The notes beneath the pieces were generated by a model. That model saw only the letters and a list, made by a program, of their open reading frames with translations, was not told the DNA's origin and made no database searches. From the NCBI GenBank assembly GCA_964035545.1, contig OZ037766.1, forward strand, positions 8,627,722 through 8,691,721: a stretch of DNA of 64,000 nt. Reading direction: 5' to 3'. Positions 11,013 to 24,784 of the stretch are shown here, in pieces. How positions within the stretch are numbered: position 1 is the stretch's first letter; every line of letters begins with the position of its first letter. The position numbers and the translations under genes are program-made. The DNA is from Bugula neritina. Its lineage: Eukaryota > Bryozoa > Gymnolaemata > Cheilostomatida > Bugulidae.

Positions 11013-14000
11013 TCACCGAAGGAAAGCTTTAAACAGAGTATCTGATTTGTATGAATCTCTATCTTCTTCTAGAACAAATGTCAAGTCTCTTAAATTCACT
11101 CGTTTCAATCTTGGACGGTTGTAACCCTAAAGTAAATGTATTCATATATCAATATCTTATGACACAATGGAGCTTATTGAGAGCACAATTCCACATAATT
11201 CATTATCAGATTACAATTTCAGATAAAATGACGTTTCACAATGTCTTAACTTTGAAGAACGTGAGGATTTGGGTTGAAAATTTAGTATCTGTTTTAATAA
11301 ACATGTTTTATGCAACTTTATAGTTATTTAACAGTTATTTAACATTTATTTAATGTAGGTAAAAGTTTTAACTTACTTGATTATTAGTACTAGTAGTTGC
11401 TGTTGATGTTGATAGACCCCCAGCGTTGCCAGCTCCTGTAATCTGAAACAAAATATTTGAATGATGATAAACTTACATTGGCAGCTTTTTTACTTTTATA
11501 GTTATAGCGTTGCAAAGCAATTTGAAAAAAGAATTTTTTTAAACTCTAAATTTAATAAAGGAGGAGTCTGTTTGTCATATTTAATGTTATTGAAATTTAA
11601 TGTAAAGCCACCACAGTGATAGCATTCGATATATTTTAAAATCATTAGATAAATTAGATGGACTTTTGGTTTGGTTAGCAGTATGCTTGTCCATAAATTT
11701 GAGCTCATTAAATATAGCTCAGTAAAATACATAAGTAAAGTTACAACCTAAATAGACTTTCATTTGACACAGTAGAGATTGACTGAAAATAGAAAATATT
11801 ACAAAATAAAACATAACTACTCCTATAAAAAAGCTTGAATAACTATTGTTGATATATCTGTATATAGAACTAGTAGTAGAGAGGTTTATAATACTAATAT
11901 ATTCATTTTAGTTTAGAAGTTCTCTCTAACTTTATAATTAGATGCTACAAGTTTTGGGGTCAGCATCTTTTTAATACTTGTACACTCTTTAAAAACATGT
12001 ATTACATGTATTATGCGTCAGAAAAGTTATGGTTTATAACAAATTTGAAAAAAATTTGTTGTAAGCAGATTTCTTATATATAAAAACTTTCCGCACTGAT
12101 TAAAATAATAAACTCACTATATCGTCTATTTTTCTTTTTTTACGAGGGCCTATAGCTGCCAGTGCGGTTTTGTTTGCTTCCTGCTGCCGCAACTCTTCTA
12201 ATTCTTGCTCTTTCAACTAAAATGATATAATATATATAATTAAATAGATATTTAAAGATAGGTATACATGTCAGGTAACAGTTGACATAGAAATAAATCT
12301 TTCAAAAGTTGCAGGTACCTCTTTGGCCTTTATTTTTAATTTAGCCTGTTCTGGGTCCTCAGTCTTAGATCTGCTCTTGGCCGCTCTCAGCAGCACCTCT
12401 CTTTCAGAGTCATCGTGCTTTTTTCGCTCCAGCTTATCTAATTCTTCAAGAAATTTCAACTGAGATCTAACATCATGGCTGGGGTCAAAACGTTTGTCAA
12501 CCTAGACAATATAGAAATCATTTGATATTGAAATAAATCGTCAGATAGAATAGTTAGGTTTGAAGTTTTTAATTACTGCTGAAGTAACAGATATGACCAT
12601 GAACTGTTATATCTTTTGAATTATATAATTTATATACAATGTGTGACAGGGCAACAGAGGGGAAAATCATTATCTCCATACCCGATAGATATCAAGCCTG
12701 TGTTCTGCAACAAGTGATACTTTTTCTGTGAGATGTCGCAATCGTTCCTCACACGCATGAGATACTAAACTTATCACATCACTATTTATATCTCGCACAC
12801 CTCGTTGAAGTGCTGCAAATAACCAGAGAATATATTATTTTTGAGAAGAGAATTATATTTGAATGGAAATAACAATGTTTGATATCTGGCAAAAAGCGAA
12901 AATAATATTATATGGATAGAAACCTAGTTGTCGTATTTTTTGAGCTAAAGGAGTATGTGAGAGAAAAGCGTCATCTCTACATGAACGAAGTTGTGCTGCC
13001 GATTCTGGAACAGCAGCGAGAATGTTTTTAGTTTCTTCTGAAAGGTTGACACCACCCATAGTGGCTACATCATTTATATCGTCATCATCTCTACAACAAG
13101 AATAGTTTACATAGCCTCATATTGTGTTCCAGTCACTCAAATCTACTTCAACATTGAGACTATATAATGATTGGTAAATATATGCAAATTGAAAATTTAT
13201 GAATATTTGATATCTATGACTACATTAAGCTGTCAAAGATATCTTTCACTTACTTTAAATCTAATCGCTGCTTTCCTCTAGGAATTGCTGATGTAGCAGG
13301 CACCCTAGACTGAGCAGGGCGCAATGGACTGGCAGTTGACGAGGGGCGCATTGCCACTGGGCCACCCATTCTCTGTATATTACTTATTCCTTGAGCTTTT
13401 TGTTGAGATGGTGCCTTAGGAACCATAGGTTTAGGACTTGGCTAAAATATGTATAATGTTAATAAAGTGTGTATTAATATTATGATGATGAGTTGCACAG
13501 GCTGTGAATGCACCAGGTAATAACTTAAGCACACCATTGAATAATGGGGTTGTAATAGCATATATTGGATACTCTTTTTCACATGAAAACTATGCCTTCC
13601 AGTTATCGCTTTCAATTTGACAAAATTTTATAGATTTTGCAGAGCTTTTAAAAGAATGCCTCTACTGTTGGATGTAAATAAAATTGGTACACTACATTAA
13701 AATGTTTACATTAAAAAGCCCAAACAGTTATGCCTATGCATACACACACTTTGCTACGAGAGATGAGATCAAGGAAAAATAGTGCCTTTCTCCTACTACA
13801 TGATATAACATGATGAACACATATACCACATACCCTGATCATAGGCTGCATTACATTGTTTTGAAGATTAGAGACAGGTATCTGTATGTTTGGACGATTT
13901 AAACCATCAATACTCAACTCATTCCGACTAATTGCTAGCCGCAAATCTGGTAAACTTTTCTGCAACACAAAATATGTTAACAAAATGTATTGATGCTACA

Positions 14001-17000
14001 TGCAAATACATTTATAGCAACAATATGTAAACAAAAGTCATTTGTATTTTCGTGAAACATCAACTGAACAAGAACATAAAATTATTACTTGGTTAGTATT
14101 TTGGAACAAGAAAGTAACATAAGTTAAAATGTTAGCTACATTGACTTACAAATACAGCAAAAAACAAACAAATTCCAAAAAAATAGAATAACTTACAATA
14201 ATATTACTGGTTCCCTAAACAGTAATATAAGACTATCATAATTCAAATCGTGAGTTGCCATTGATTAAAATAAACAAGATATTTTCAAAAAAAGCATTAC
14301 TCCCACCAACCTTGAGAAAAGCTGCAAGGCCAGGCTGTCGCTGAGAATTGAGTTCTTTTTGAAGATTGACAGTAAAAACATCGGGCTGAACAGTACCTTC
14401 CTGCATTAGACAAAGCGGCTCATACAGAAGTTTATAAACAACAGATAACTAGAAGACACTTGATGTGTGATTTTCACAACATTGTACTGTGTGTGAATGC
14501 AGTTTATAATATTATTGCTTTGTGAGTGATAACATTGGTTGGGTATAACAACTCCAAGTGTACCAATATCAGCTCACAACAGATGATGAGAACTATGAGA
14601 AATGCAGAGTAATACAGAGTTACCAACCAGCAATCCTAGTATCAGTCTTTTAACGTTATCTAAAGTTTGTTGAGGCTGTTGACTAGAAAGACGGATTAAA
14701 GTTTCCAGGAAGTTTTTGCACTTTTTTGTCTCATCTTTGCTTCTATCTGGTGCACTCGCAGGCATTATGGGTCGGGAGACAACTGAAGAGCATAAGGTAA
14801 TTAATTTAGATGTAGTTTCAGTGTTTATTCTTTAGAATGAACACTTTTCACGTTTAGAATTTACAAGCACTTTTACAACTATTTATAATTAGGGTGTTCC
14901 ACTTTCAACTCTATTACACATAGCTCTATAAACCATGTACTTTAAACTAGCCAATTGAGCTAAAACTATGAGAAGCATGTTTCAATGACTTTGTAACACT
15001 AAATTTTAACTCAACTCTTCTGGTCATCTTATACTAGGAAGACAACTAATAGAATTGAGTCTGAAGAATATGAACGATCATTTCAATCACAATAAAATAT
15101 CATATTGTTGTACTACATAGGTTGTGCAATATGCACATTAAGTATGCTCAACAGAAAACGCAACTTACTGTTGGTTTGGGCACGAATGGCTTGCATTGTC
15201 GGGGCAACAGCTGGTCTCATGATCACCTGACCAGGGTTGGGCTGTATTGGTATGGCTCCTGAACTGGCCTGCTGTTGAGAGAGATAAGACGAACGATGTA
15301 GAGGGTGAGGTTGGTGGTGGTTCGGTACAGCATGTGAGCCAATTGCAGCACCATCACCGGGACAGTTAGCTTGAGGTGTTAGTTGTCTGATTATAGGGGG
15401 GTGGTGAGCAACAAATTGACGCTGTACCATGCGATACTGTGGGTCTGTAGCAGGTGGGTGACCAAGCTAAGCAAGCAAGCAAGTATGTTAATAGCCTATT
15501 GATGTGAGATGTTAATAGACAGAACTTAGATCATACATCTTTGCATATCACAACGTTTAGTGAAAGCTGCACATAAATTATATACTAGTCCTATCTAAAT
15601 TGTAAACAGACACTTTTGAGGAAGAGAATTGCCCAGCACTACTGAGAATCACAGTGTATTTAGAAAGGAATGAGCTGATAAAAATTAATAATAAAATTAA
15701 CAAGAAATCATTAGAAAGAGAGCATAGCTGCAAATTATGTTTATATAATAACAAAAGCAGTGCTGCTGTAACACTAGCCATTGCAAATATATCATAAGAG
15801 AAGCCTATAAAAATTATAATGCATATTTAAGATACAAAATATTATGCAGTGTGCATGCAAAGCACACTTCAAAGCTAATAGCAAAACTTGCTGTCTTCTG
15901 AAGTACAACCTATTCAACTGTCATTCAAACAGGGAAAAGTCTATTTGCATGCAACATACCCATGATATTTAGTACATGATGTGCAAAAAAGGTTAAGACT
16001 GAACATTCCTACGCAAGATATGCACACAATACAACATAAAGAATATTATATAGAGTACGCATCCTTCCAGCTACAGACCCACAATAAATAACACTTCAAT
16101 ATAAAAGCAAGAAAGAGGAAAATGCTCTGCTTACAAAAGTTTATGCTTTTATTAAGACTAATTAAAGTTATAAATATGTCTGCATGCCAAGTTTAGAAGT
16201 TTAGAACATATACCAAAAATTAAATTGACCAGACACTACACTGCACAAAAAGCAACCAGCAATACACAGGCAATATGCAGCAACATATGGGCAATACATG
16301 TACAATACATGTGCAATACATTAGCAATACAAGGGCGATAATGTTGACAAAATTTTGTATAAACAAAGATGAAAATTCAGGGCAGAGTTTTACAGAATAA
16401 GATAATAAGAAACAACACAGGCAGTGTATCCCAACTCTGCTGCATAGCGCTTGACCATTGTGTATCTTAAGAATTTCCTACAGGGGTGGGAGGATATTTT
16501 TACTGTTCAAAACCAACTCTCCAACAACAATTAGTATTTGTAACTAAAAATAGCTTTGATCTATTTTCATTTTGGGAAATCCCGAAACTAACGTGTTTAG
16601 AAAACCCATTACTAGGCAGAAAGAAATATCAAGTAGTTTTGTGGTCTTTAGTTAGTAACAAACAAAAACAGCCCCTGCAGCTCAACAGTAGCTTGACTTG
16701 CGTCAAACCAAACTACAATAAAATCATCTACAGGCACTGGATTTTACATGGTGAGTACTCCCATCATCACACCACCTTACCAAGCAGACATGCAGAATCT
16801 TAACGGACATACGATATACAGAAGAGGGGGTTTAGAGACAGATAGAATATAACCCAGAGTAGACTCACTTCAGTGGAGGTGTACATCACTTACATTTTGA
16901 GGGGCTGGAGCCCGTGGCATGAAGACAATGTGACCTTTCTCATTCTGCATTAGGATAGTTCCAGGTGGCAGTTGTAAGCCAGGTGGAAGTGATATTGTGT

Positions 17001-17658
17001 TCTAAAATAATTATTCAACCAACTACATACATTGGCAAAAAGTAATATAAAATCTAAAACAACAAGTATAGTAAACAAGAAGTTATATGTTAATACAATA
17101 TAAAAAATACTACCAATTTTAGGTTTAGCATACAAAAGGTCAAATGACATCAGCCCTACAAGGTAACACAAACTATAAAAAAATATCAGAAAACGAGCAA
17201 GAATAAACGAGAATAGTTCATATATACAAGTAACTCACATTAGCATTGCGAGGTATTAGCAGAGGTGCATTTAGAGCTTGTGCTGGTCGCAATGGAGTGT
17301 TGTTCTGTTGTATAGGTTGAGGTCTTGTTTGAGTTATAGTTGGAGCACTACAGATAGTTACTGGACCAGTGCCGCTAGCAGCTACTGCTGCAACAGTACC
17401 CACGGCATTGTGTGTAGGAACTGGTACTGGTGTAGAGTTAGTGTTAGGAGTTGTCACAGTTTGCTTCTGTTCAGAGGATGCAATCTGAGCGAGATTGAAC
17501 ATGGCTGTGGCACCCAACTGACCATTGCCGTTGACAACTGGGGCAGGTGTGCTAACCGAATTTATAACAATACCATTGTTGCTACTTTTCACACCAGTCT
17601 GATAATTTGTCAGCACTTTATCACCATTTAATTGAGCATGTGGCTCATTTGTGGACAT
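11013..17658 (-). CDS. TAF4: TAF4, TFIID subunit with TAFH and histone-fold domains
   Basis: Thirteen minus-strand exons: 17239-17658, 16894-17001, 15169-15466, 14628-14782, 14311-14400, 13834-13959, 13254-13441, 12924-13090, 12682-12812, 12319-12501, 12118-12216, 11377-11442, 11013-11126. All phases agree and give 714 aa. The first half is Gln/Pro/Thr-rich and low complexity, as in coactivator-binding TAF4 N-termini. The TAFH/NHR1 domain is at about residues 290-375 (CKNFLETLIRL, VNLQKELNSQ, KSLPDLRLAI). The conserved C-terminal region starts at about residue 461 (DDDDINDVATMGGVNLSEETKNIL) and includes the histone fold that pairs with TAF12, then RAAKSRSKTEDPEQAKLK, AIGPRKKRK and the terminal VNLRDLTFVLEEDR..LFKAFLR. 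The protein is a core scaffold subunit of TFIID in the nucleus. The TAFH exon donor must be CTG|GTTGGT; the GTAACT just after it would break frame. Confidence 0.95.
16255..16345. repeat. GCAATACAT-type short tandem repeat in TAF4 intron 2
   Basis: About seven imperfect copies of a 10-13-base unit around GCAATACATG (CAATACACAGG, CAATACATGTA, CAATACATGTG, CAATACATTAG). Intronic, no function implied. Confidence 0.65.
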
Positions 17659-18289
17659 AATTTGAAGAGATTTTCTATGATTTATCTTCTATCACAATCT
17701 AAAATAGTCAAGCAAACCAATTATACTTATAATATATTGGTCAGGCACACTTGATAGCGAAAGAAGATACTAACAGTATTTGGCCTTCAAATGCTAAATT
17801 TTATCTTCAAATGGTGTTATATTATTACATCTATTAATATATTCCAGTGATAATGGAACATTATTACAAGTCAATTCAAGTAATACCGACACTTTGTAAC
17901 AGCAATGGCCAATCATCTATACTAATAGTATGATATAAGCTAATTACAATTAGAATAATTAAATATGAGTGAAATAGGGCTACGAGGTGTTGGAACTTGT
18001 ACTAATACCACTCCATAATCATATTGCAAAATATGTTTATGCTGGTTAGAATCAGTACATCCCAGGTTTTCCAGTGACTTAAAAAGCCTCAGGTGGCAGA
18101 AGAACTGTGCTAAAGGACATGAGCAGGCTGCAGATTACTGTAAACATGAATATTTAAAACTTACAATAATACACATTAACCCTAGCTATACTCAACCCTG
18201 CTCAATTATTGCTATAGTGGCGGTGAAAAAAGGCTAGAAACGGATTTTCTTTATATATTTGATAATGACAATTTTTCATTATTTTCATT

Positions 18290-19430
18290 AAAATAGTGTA
18301 TTAAATCTTCTCTATAACTATTAGTATTATAATTAGCCTTTACTGTATAGTATTAATAGTGGAGTATGACATTCCATACCACTATCATCAATGATCATGC
18401 TTATTGCAATTGTCAACTAATATAATACTAATACAGATAAATATACTATACTCATACTATTAATCTTAGACTTTTATCACTATTACTATTACTCATCTGT
18501 TTACTACTGTAAAAGTTATTTATTTTTGAGATTATGTTAAAATAGAAATGATGCTATTTTTCCTAAATTACCCCTTTAGTAATCCGCTAGACTTCAAAAA
18601 CACTAATAGCTAGGCATAAAGTTAACTTTCAACTAAAACTTGCCTACAATCATATTCAATATTAATGCTTGTTGATTTAATATTAACTTTAACCTATATT
18701 GTCTTAAAACTACATATTATTAGTATTATTAATTAAATTCACAAAAATAAATTCAACCTAAAGTGGTAAATAGTAAGTGGAAAACAAGTTCAATTAGAGG
18801 ATTAGACAAAGACCCAAGTTATAGTTACATATTAATATTTATTAATTATTATCAGTATTAGATTAGTATTAATATTAGATTTACATCTACCTCTAGTGTT
18901 ATACCAATTAAATATTGATGTAAACACTGATTTATTTACTATAAGTCTACAATTATTACCATTGGCATTACTATTACTTATATTATTACTATTACTATTA
19001 GTATAGGTATTAGGAATAGTATCAGTTTAGTTGAGTTAAAAGTAAAAGTAAAAAAATGGAGTGAATGCAATAGACATAGTATTACTATTAGCTATAATAT
19101 TATATTTATAAGTATTGGCAATAGTAATAAAATTGATTGTTAGCAATAGTGTAGCTTATGTAAAATGCAATACCAATTTTTATACCCAGTCATTGTAGTG
19201 GCTGTACTCTATTCAACTAATACTGCAAATGTAATAGTTGAATAGAATACAATGACTATCACTAAGAGAGTACGAGTATAAAAAGTAGTATTATATTTTA
19301 CAGTAGTTATACTTATACTATTACTAACAATCAATTTCATACTTGGTCTTACTTAGACTTGCAGATTATCGCTATAGTTAATGTTATACTAATAGCAATA
19401 GTAATACTTATACTTTAACTTAGAAGTTAG
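18290..19430. repeat. Diffuse TAGTAT/ACTATT hexamer repeat tract
   Basis: Scattered blocks of TATTACTATTACTATTAGTATAG and relatives, plus GTATTAATATTAG runs, over about 1.1 kb. Same family as the tract at 6.37 kb, with more drift. Confidence 0.65.
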
Positions 19431-19829
19431 ACTTAGATTCTTTGTTTTTAGAATTACATTTACTTATTAGTTCTACTTAGAACTTCATTGATTTTCAAGT
19501 ATTCCTAATTTAAAACATATATAAATTGTTTCGGAATAAGAAAATAATAGGAATATTTACAGTTATAGTATTTGTCATTGACTTATTCACTTCACACTGT
19601 GATCTTCACTTTTTACTAAAACTAAGTCAAGATGAACACGAAGTTCAACTTTGACTTGTGAAGAATTGAACGTAAATTTACTTTTGAAACATATATCAAG
19701 TTTGCTGATAGCATGGATATTGTTTCATTTAAATCACTTGTGTACGTTGTTGTCATTTTATTGTGTTTTACCTAACAGAAACGCAAAATTGTAACAAAAG
19801 TTGCAACTTATATAGGAGAGATAACATTT

Positions 19830-20054
19830 CTACGTCCTAACGCAGCCATTTGCATTTTGGCTCTGACAGGGGCGCTGATTGCGCATGCTTACAAAGGCAT
19901 CGGTTATTCTGGTTATAAGAACGGGGAGGAGTAGCTCCCTTCGGTAGTCAATATAAATAGGTTCCCCTCTCTTAAAAACAGCTCGTAGATTTCTATTGGC
20001 TACTAATTGAACTGCGCGGATTGGGGAGTTATTCCGCTTGATTCTGGGTAGCAC
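19830..20054 (-). other. GC-richer island with an unexplained 74-codon frame
   Basis: An open frame of 74 codons (starting MLPRIKRNNSPIRAVQLV) lies in DNA visibly richer in G and C than its surroundings. On the minus strand it contains AGCCAATAG and, about 40 bases on, TATTTATA, which could equally be promoter elements. I recognise no domain, and no flanking splice sites connect it to a gene. It may be a promoter, a decayed element or an orphan exon. Confidence 0.2.
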
Positions 20055-20881
20055 ATGTTATTTCTGTAAAGCCAACCACAACAATAGTGTAATCATACCA
20101 TGAATAAAATTTTGAGAAATGAGCACCACCCATACGATTACATAGAGATAACAGTAATTTTTTGCACTCACAAGTCGTTTATGCTGTTTAATCTGTCAAC
20201 TTTTATTAATAGCAAAGCAATATAGTATTATAATAAATGTAGGTTATAGATGAATTGACTATTTGACTACTTCTATACTTACATTGTATCAGTGTTTTAT
20301 AATTTAAAAAAAATCATGGTCATACTATAATTATTTTGAATTTACCAGAAAATGCTTTCAGACTACACAGTTTATGCCCACGGCAGATGTCTGCTAATGC
20401 TGGTGCTTAGCAGTTCCCAGGCACTTTTTGCCAATATAGATGAGATTCTTTTTAATGGTGCCAACTTGGAAAACCCAAATTGCTTTTTAGCAAATACCTT
20501 ATAACTGAATGTTGTTAGAACGGTAATTCCAATAATTCTATTATATTATATTATAGATGCTATAGCCAGCTCTCAACCTTTATTATAAGGACTGGCTAAA
20601 TAACGATAGATGATTGCGCTTCTAATTGATTTCTTGACTTATGTTTCTAAGCATTTGTATGAAATTGGATTTGGGATCTAATAGCCATCATGGTATCAAC
20701 ATAACCAGGTGATAGATCATAGATGGATGGCCTGGTCTGTTTTGGACAACCCCTAAATCAGCTGATGTAACACACGCACCTGTAAATTGGTTATTTTCAA
20801 CTATTGGTTCAATAGTTCTGAATCAAAATGTATTTTTATATTTAGTTCATCAATATGAACTTAGTTTTACATTAAAATTGG

Positions 20882-20887
20882 TTTATT
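20882..20887 (-). terminator. Candidate poly(A) signal of the TAFH mini-gene
   Basis: AATAAA on the minus strand, 146 bases past the stop codon of the 142-aa gene. Position-based inference only. Confidence 0.3.
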
Positions 20888-21032
20888 GAAAATTATAAAA
20901 CATGCACAATAAAATTTCAATTTCATAATGACACAAATTCTAGTATGATTAATTAAAAACGTACATGCAATATTGCAAACTGTCATGACTACAAAATAAT
21001 CACTAAAACTTTACAAGCTTTTCTCATTATTT

Positions 21033-23040
21033 CTAAAGAAACTTAGTCAAATAGTCCTGTATAATTGCTAATCCGTGTATGACAACATCCCCTGTTACTA
21101 GCCTCACTCTTATTTTAGGAATGACTTCCTAAACAAAAAGAAATCAAAGACATATTTCTTAATTTTGGCAGCTTAGTCTTTGAGAGCTTAGTGACAACTT
21201 CTAAGCTTTTGCTAAAAGAAATTGAAGTCAGTGATTTGAAAACATCATATAAGGATTGACAAAACATTGCCGATTTTTACACATTGCATTATAATATATT
21301 GACTGCAGATGGTATAATTTGGTAAAGTGTAGAGATTTAAAATATCTATCAGCTATTTGAGACCTTGTTGTAAATCTCTAAAACTGCATTATTATAAGCA
21401 ATGTTTTCATAGAAAAGCCATACTGTACACACTATCTAGATTTGGGTCATGGCTTCCATTTCACGTAAGCTATACCTGGAAGCCCTTGAATCTAACCTAT
21501 TGTAATAAAATTATTATATTACTAGACCAGAATAGATTATGCCAAACAAGCAACATTGGGAATGGCCAAAACCCTTGTCCAACAGTTGTTTCTAATCAAC
21601 AAACTTCACCATTTTGACATTTTTACAATTATGGTATGGTAGGGGTCTGAACCATGCATGGTATAGCAACCTTCTAAAAGCAGTCTAAAATTCATTAAAA
21701 ATTTGAAACCTAGCAATTCAACATTTCAGCATAATATATTTCAGATTTAGTAGAGTGCTGGCTAATACCTTCAACAAATTTTTAACAAGTATTATATATA
21801 TAAGCTGTATGAGCCACTGTTCAACATTTATTGTTGGACCCAATGCTTTCTGTATGACAGCAAAATTAAGGGTAATATTAGTAATTCAACAACTTTAAAC
21901 AAATTGAACCTTTCAGAATGATGATAATATCCAAATTTCTTTAAACTATTTTTTCTGCATCCTACTAAAAAAAATTGAACAAAAAAAAAGCATAAAGAAT
22001 TGACTTCCCGGCTATAAGTGTAACAGTGAGAAACAATGAGAAACAGTGAGAAACAGTGAGAAGCAATGAGAAACAGTGAGAAGCAGTGAGAACCAAATGA
22101 GTTCTTTGACAACAATTGGTAGCAACTTAAAATGATTGGCTGACATTTAAAAACCACAGTTCTCCCTATAATGTGCTGCTTGATTTTCAGTAACTTTTGG
22201 GGTTACATTAGCCATTACTAAAATTTTCAGAAGTCGTACATGTACAGCAAGACAACTATTATGTTAATGTTGTATTATATGCAATGGTGAGAATGATTGC
22301 ACCCACTTAGGTATGCTATCATCAAAAATACAATTATAATATTTCACAATTTCACCATAACATAACTATGACATATAAATGACCATTTCAACTATATTGA
22401 AATCATCTGAAGACTTACTATCAAATATTCCTCCAGCATGTCTGGTAATAATTGGTTTGGGTCATTTAACTCCTTAGATAGCTCTTCTAAAAATGCTTTA
22501 ACTGTCAATTCATTTGCCTATTATATAGATAAAAACTTGTAGTCAGGCCACAAACCAAGTTCTGTTATAAAGCAAACTATAGTGCAAGAGAAATCAGGAG
22601 CAGTGAAAATTTTGTTATTTAGTAATCAAAGGCATTGGGCATATTTGAATATAGAATGTAAATAGCCTATTGCATTATAAGAATATAAAATTAAACAATG
22701 AATTAGAAAGTGTCATAAACAAATACAGAATGCAATAGCTCAGTGTTATCAGGATTTGTAAATTATAATATACATTCACATGCATAATAATAACATAATG
22801 AATTACCAGTACTTGATGAATTAAGAGATTTACTCTATGCCGTACAAAGCGACAAGATGCACTTGTAGCTTTTTTTAGCAGAAATTCAAAATATTCTCTC
22901 ACAAAGTCAACATCTGCATCTTTAGGTGAGTTATCACTCAAGAGGTCAGCAAGAGTTACTTTTTTTCTATTGGCAGCCATAGAGTTATTTGCAACTTCTA
23001 AATTAACAACATTAATTTGCTGAGGATGGTACATTGGCAA
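21033..23040 (-). CDS. Small TAFH (NHR1) domain-only protein
   Basis: Three minus-strand exons, 22807-23040, 22419-22517 and 21033-21128, all joined in phase 0, give a complete 142-aa protein. After a short N-terminus (MPMYHPQQINVV, then KKVTLADLLSD) the rest matches the TAFH pattern: VREYFEFLLKKA, VNLLIHQVL, KAFLEELSKELN, LEEYLIEVIPKIRVRL. This parallels TAF4 of this window (KNFLETLIRL, VKRLILGLL, VNLQKELNSQ, FLKKSLPDLRL). Both introns fall at the same two places in the domain, and in the same phase, as in TAF4: after the VKRLILGLL-type helix and just before the KSLPDL-type helix. The middle exon is 99 bases here and 90 in TAF4. Lengths, frames and splice sites are seen; TAFH identity is inferred from pattern, not a search. 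TAFH domains bind short hydrophobic peptides of transcription factors. The start could be an internal Met (MAANRKKV). Confidence 0.6.
22021..22094. repeat. 10-bp minisatellite (GAGAAACAGT)n
   Basis: About seven tandem copies of GAGAAACAGT / GAGAAGCAAT, lying in intron 2 of the TAFH mini-gene. The minus-strand frame through it (HCFSLFLI repeats) is a by-product. Confidence 0.85.
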
Positions 23041-24784
23041 TCATGTTCGATTGAGTTGCGGTTATTGATTCTGTTAAGTCTTTAATTTCAACCATAATTT
23101 AAACTGAAAGTATCAGATAATCACCAAAACGATGCTTAACCGGCACAATGAAAAGAAATATCTCTGGTCATTTGAATCAAGTATATCAATTTAATGATAA
23201 AACCGACACGTTTATAATATTTGCACATGTCACATTTATGACAGTTACCCAGCATAATAATGTATCTATTATGAATATATACAACCAAAATAATATAATA
23301 ATATATACAAGTTTAATAAAATCAAACTAGCCATCATTAATTTTCAATTCATTTATATTTTATTAAAATAGCTAGAAACAATATTACCTTTTTGAAAATT
23401 GCTTATTGCACGGAAATAACTTGCGATAAATTTAAAATCCTTACTTACATAGCTTTCACACCAGTAGAAGAAGATATTGCCACTGTTTTAAGGAAGTAAT
23501 AGAGTTGAATTTTTTCTTGGAGGCACATTTGACTTAAGTCTATTGCTTATATAGGCTCTACTCAAAAATGAAAGCTTAAGGTTAGCTACTCCATGCATTA
23601 ACCAGCGAAAGCAGGCATGAGCACAATTGTTGTATGCTTCTTATTCTTATAGCTATCGATATACTACCTGCATATTAAAACTCTTTGCAGTACACCAAAA
23701 CTTGGTGATTTAGTTATTTTGTTGGGTTATTCCCTCGAATTTGTACAATAATTCACCAAAATAACAACAGCTGCTCAAAAAATTCAAATATAATTAGCTA
23801 AATTGATATGGCTTGGATCATGGAATTGATAATAATTTTTAATTATTACCTTTTAGCCTAGAACTAAGTTATTTAGTGCAATATTCTGATATTGGCTATT
23901 CAACTGAGAACTGTTTTGTAAACTAATCTCCCTACATAGCTTATACTGTTGGAAATTAATCAAGTACCTTTTACACCAACTAATGACTTGATATAAAAAA
24001 GTAATTTACAGAAATGTAAAAAACATTCAATAGAAAAAAAATCTATTTTCAGTGAATGTCAAATTCTCAATACCTACCTAGATAAAAAAAAACTGTTATA
24101 GCTGTTGTAGTTTCATTATATCGTTTTATACTAGCATGTCTAGAAATGCTGTAGTTGTTTTGCAACAATGCTGAAAATAACTAGTGTTTTGCAAGTTTGG
24201 CTAAATAATATTATAGAGCTATTTATAAATGATAAATGCTTAGTTTGTACAACTACGTTTTAACATAAAAATTAGTGAAGTGAGGTTTGCTTAGAAAACT
24301 CATTTTACAATGTTACTTATTTTCACTTTTCTAGAATATTCTGGCAAGGTTCAAAATGGCGGAAGGTTATCGTGTTGCTTATATTTATTACAAATAATAT
24401 CAAAGATAGACATTAGAATAACTAATGCTAATAAATAAAATATATGTGGATGGAGACATACATTGATATATCTTTACGCTGCACAAAAATCACCAACTAG
24501 AAGTTTTAATTATAAAAGAAACAGAAATGAAACATTGTAAACTGGAAAACAACGAAGTTTCAATTGCCCTATCAGTATTAATGTTGCTAATATATTTTCA
24601 AAATACGTTTGCTAACTTGTAAATGAAACTTATAGACTTTGCAATTACATTTAGTTAAAATAAAGATAATTTAATACATTAATAACAAGATAGAGCCCAC
24701 AACATTCACTCATTGAGAGATACTAGACTTTAGCTTGATAAATATCAATAGCTGTAATTGATAAATCTTTCACTTAGTTTTTAG
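23041..24784. other. Intergenic between TAFH mini-gene and ABHD2
   Basis: AT-rich, with no conserved frame. It should contain the promoter of the TAFH gene and the 3'UTR of ABHD2 (an ATTAAA variant on the minus strand lies at 24670-24675). Nothing else recognised. Confidence 0.5.

Larger units (their letters stand above)
17659..21032. other. Intergenic between TAF4 and the TAFH mini-gene
   Basis: Contains the TAF4 5' flank, a broad tract of degenerate TAGTAT-type repeats (about 18.29-19.43 kb), and a GC-richer island (19830-20060). No further gene was supported. Confidence 0.5.

Noticed and set aside
22024-22157. Minus frame with HCFSLFLI repeats resembling a membrane protein
   Set aside because: It is a translation of a 10-bp minisatellite inside an intron.
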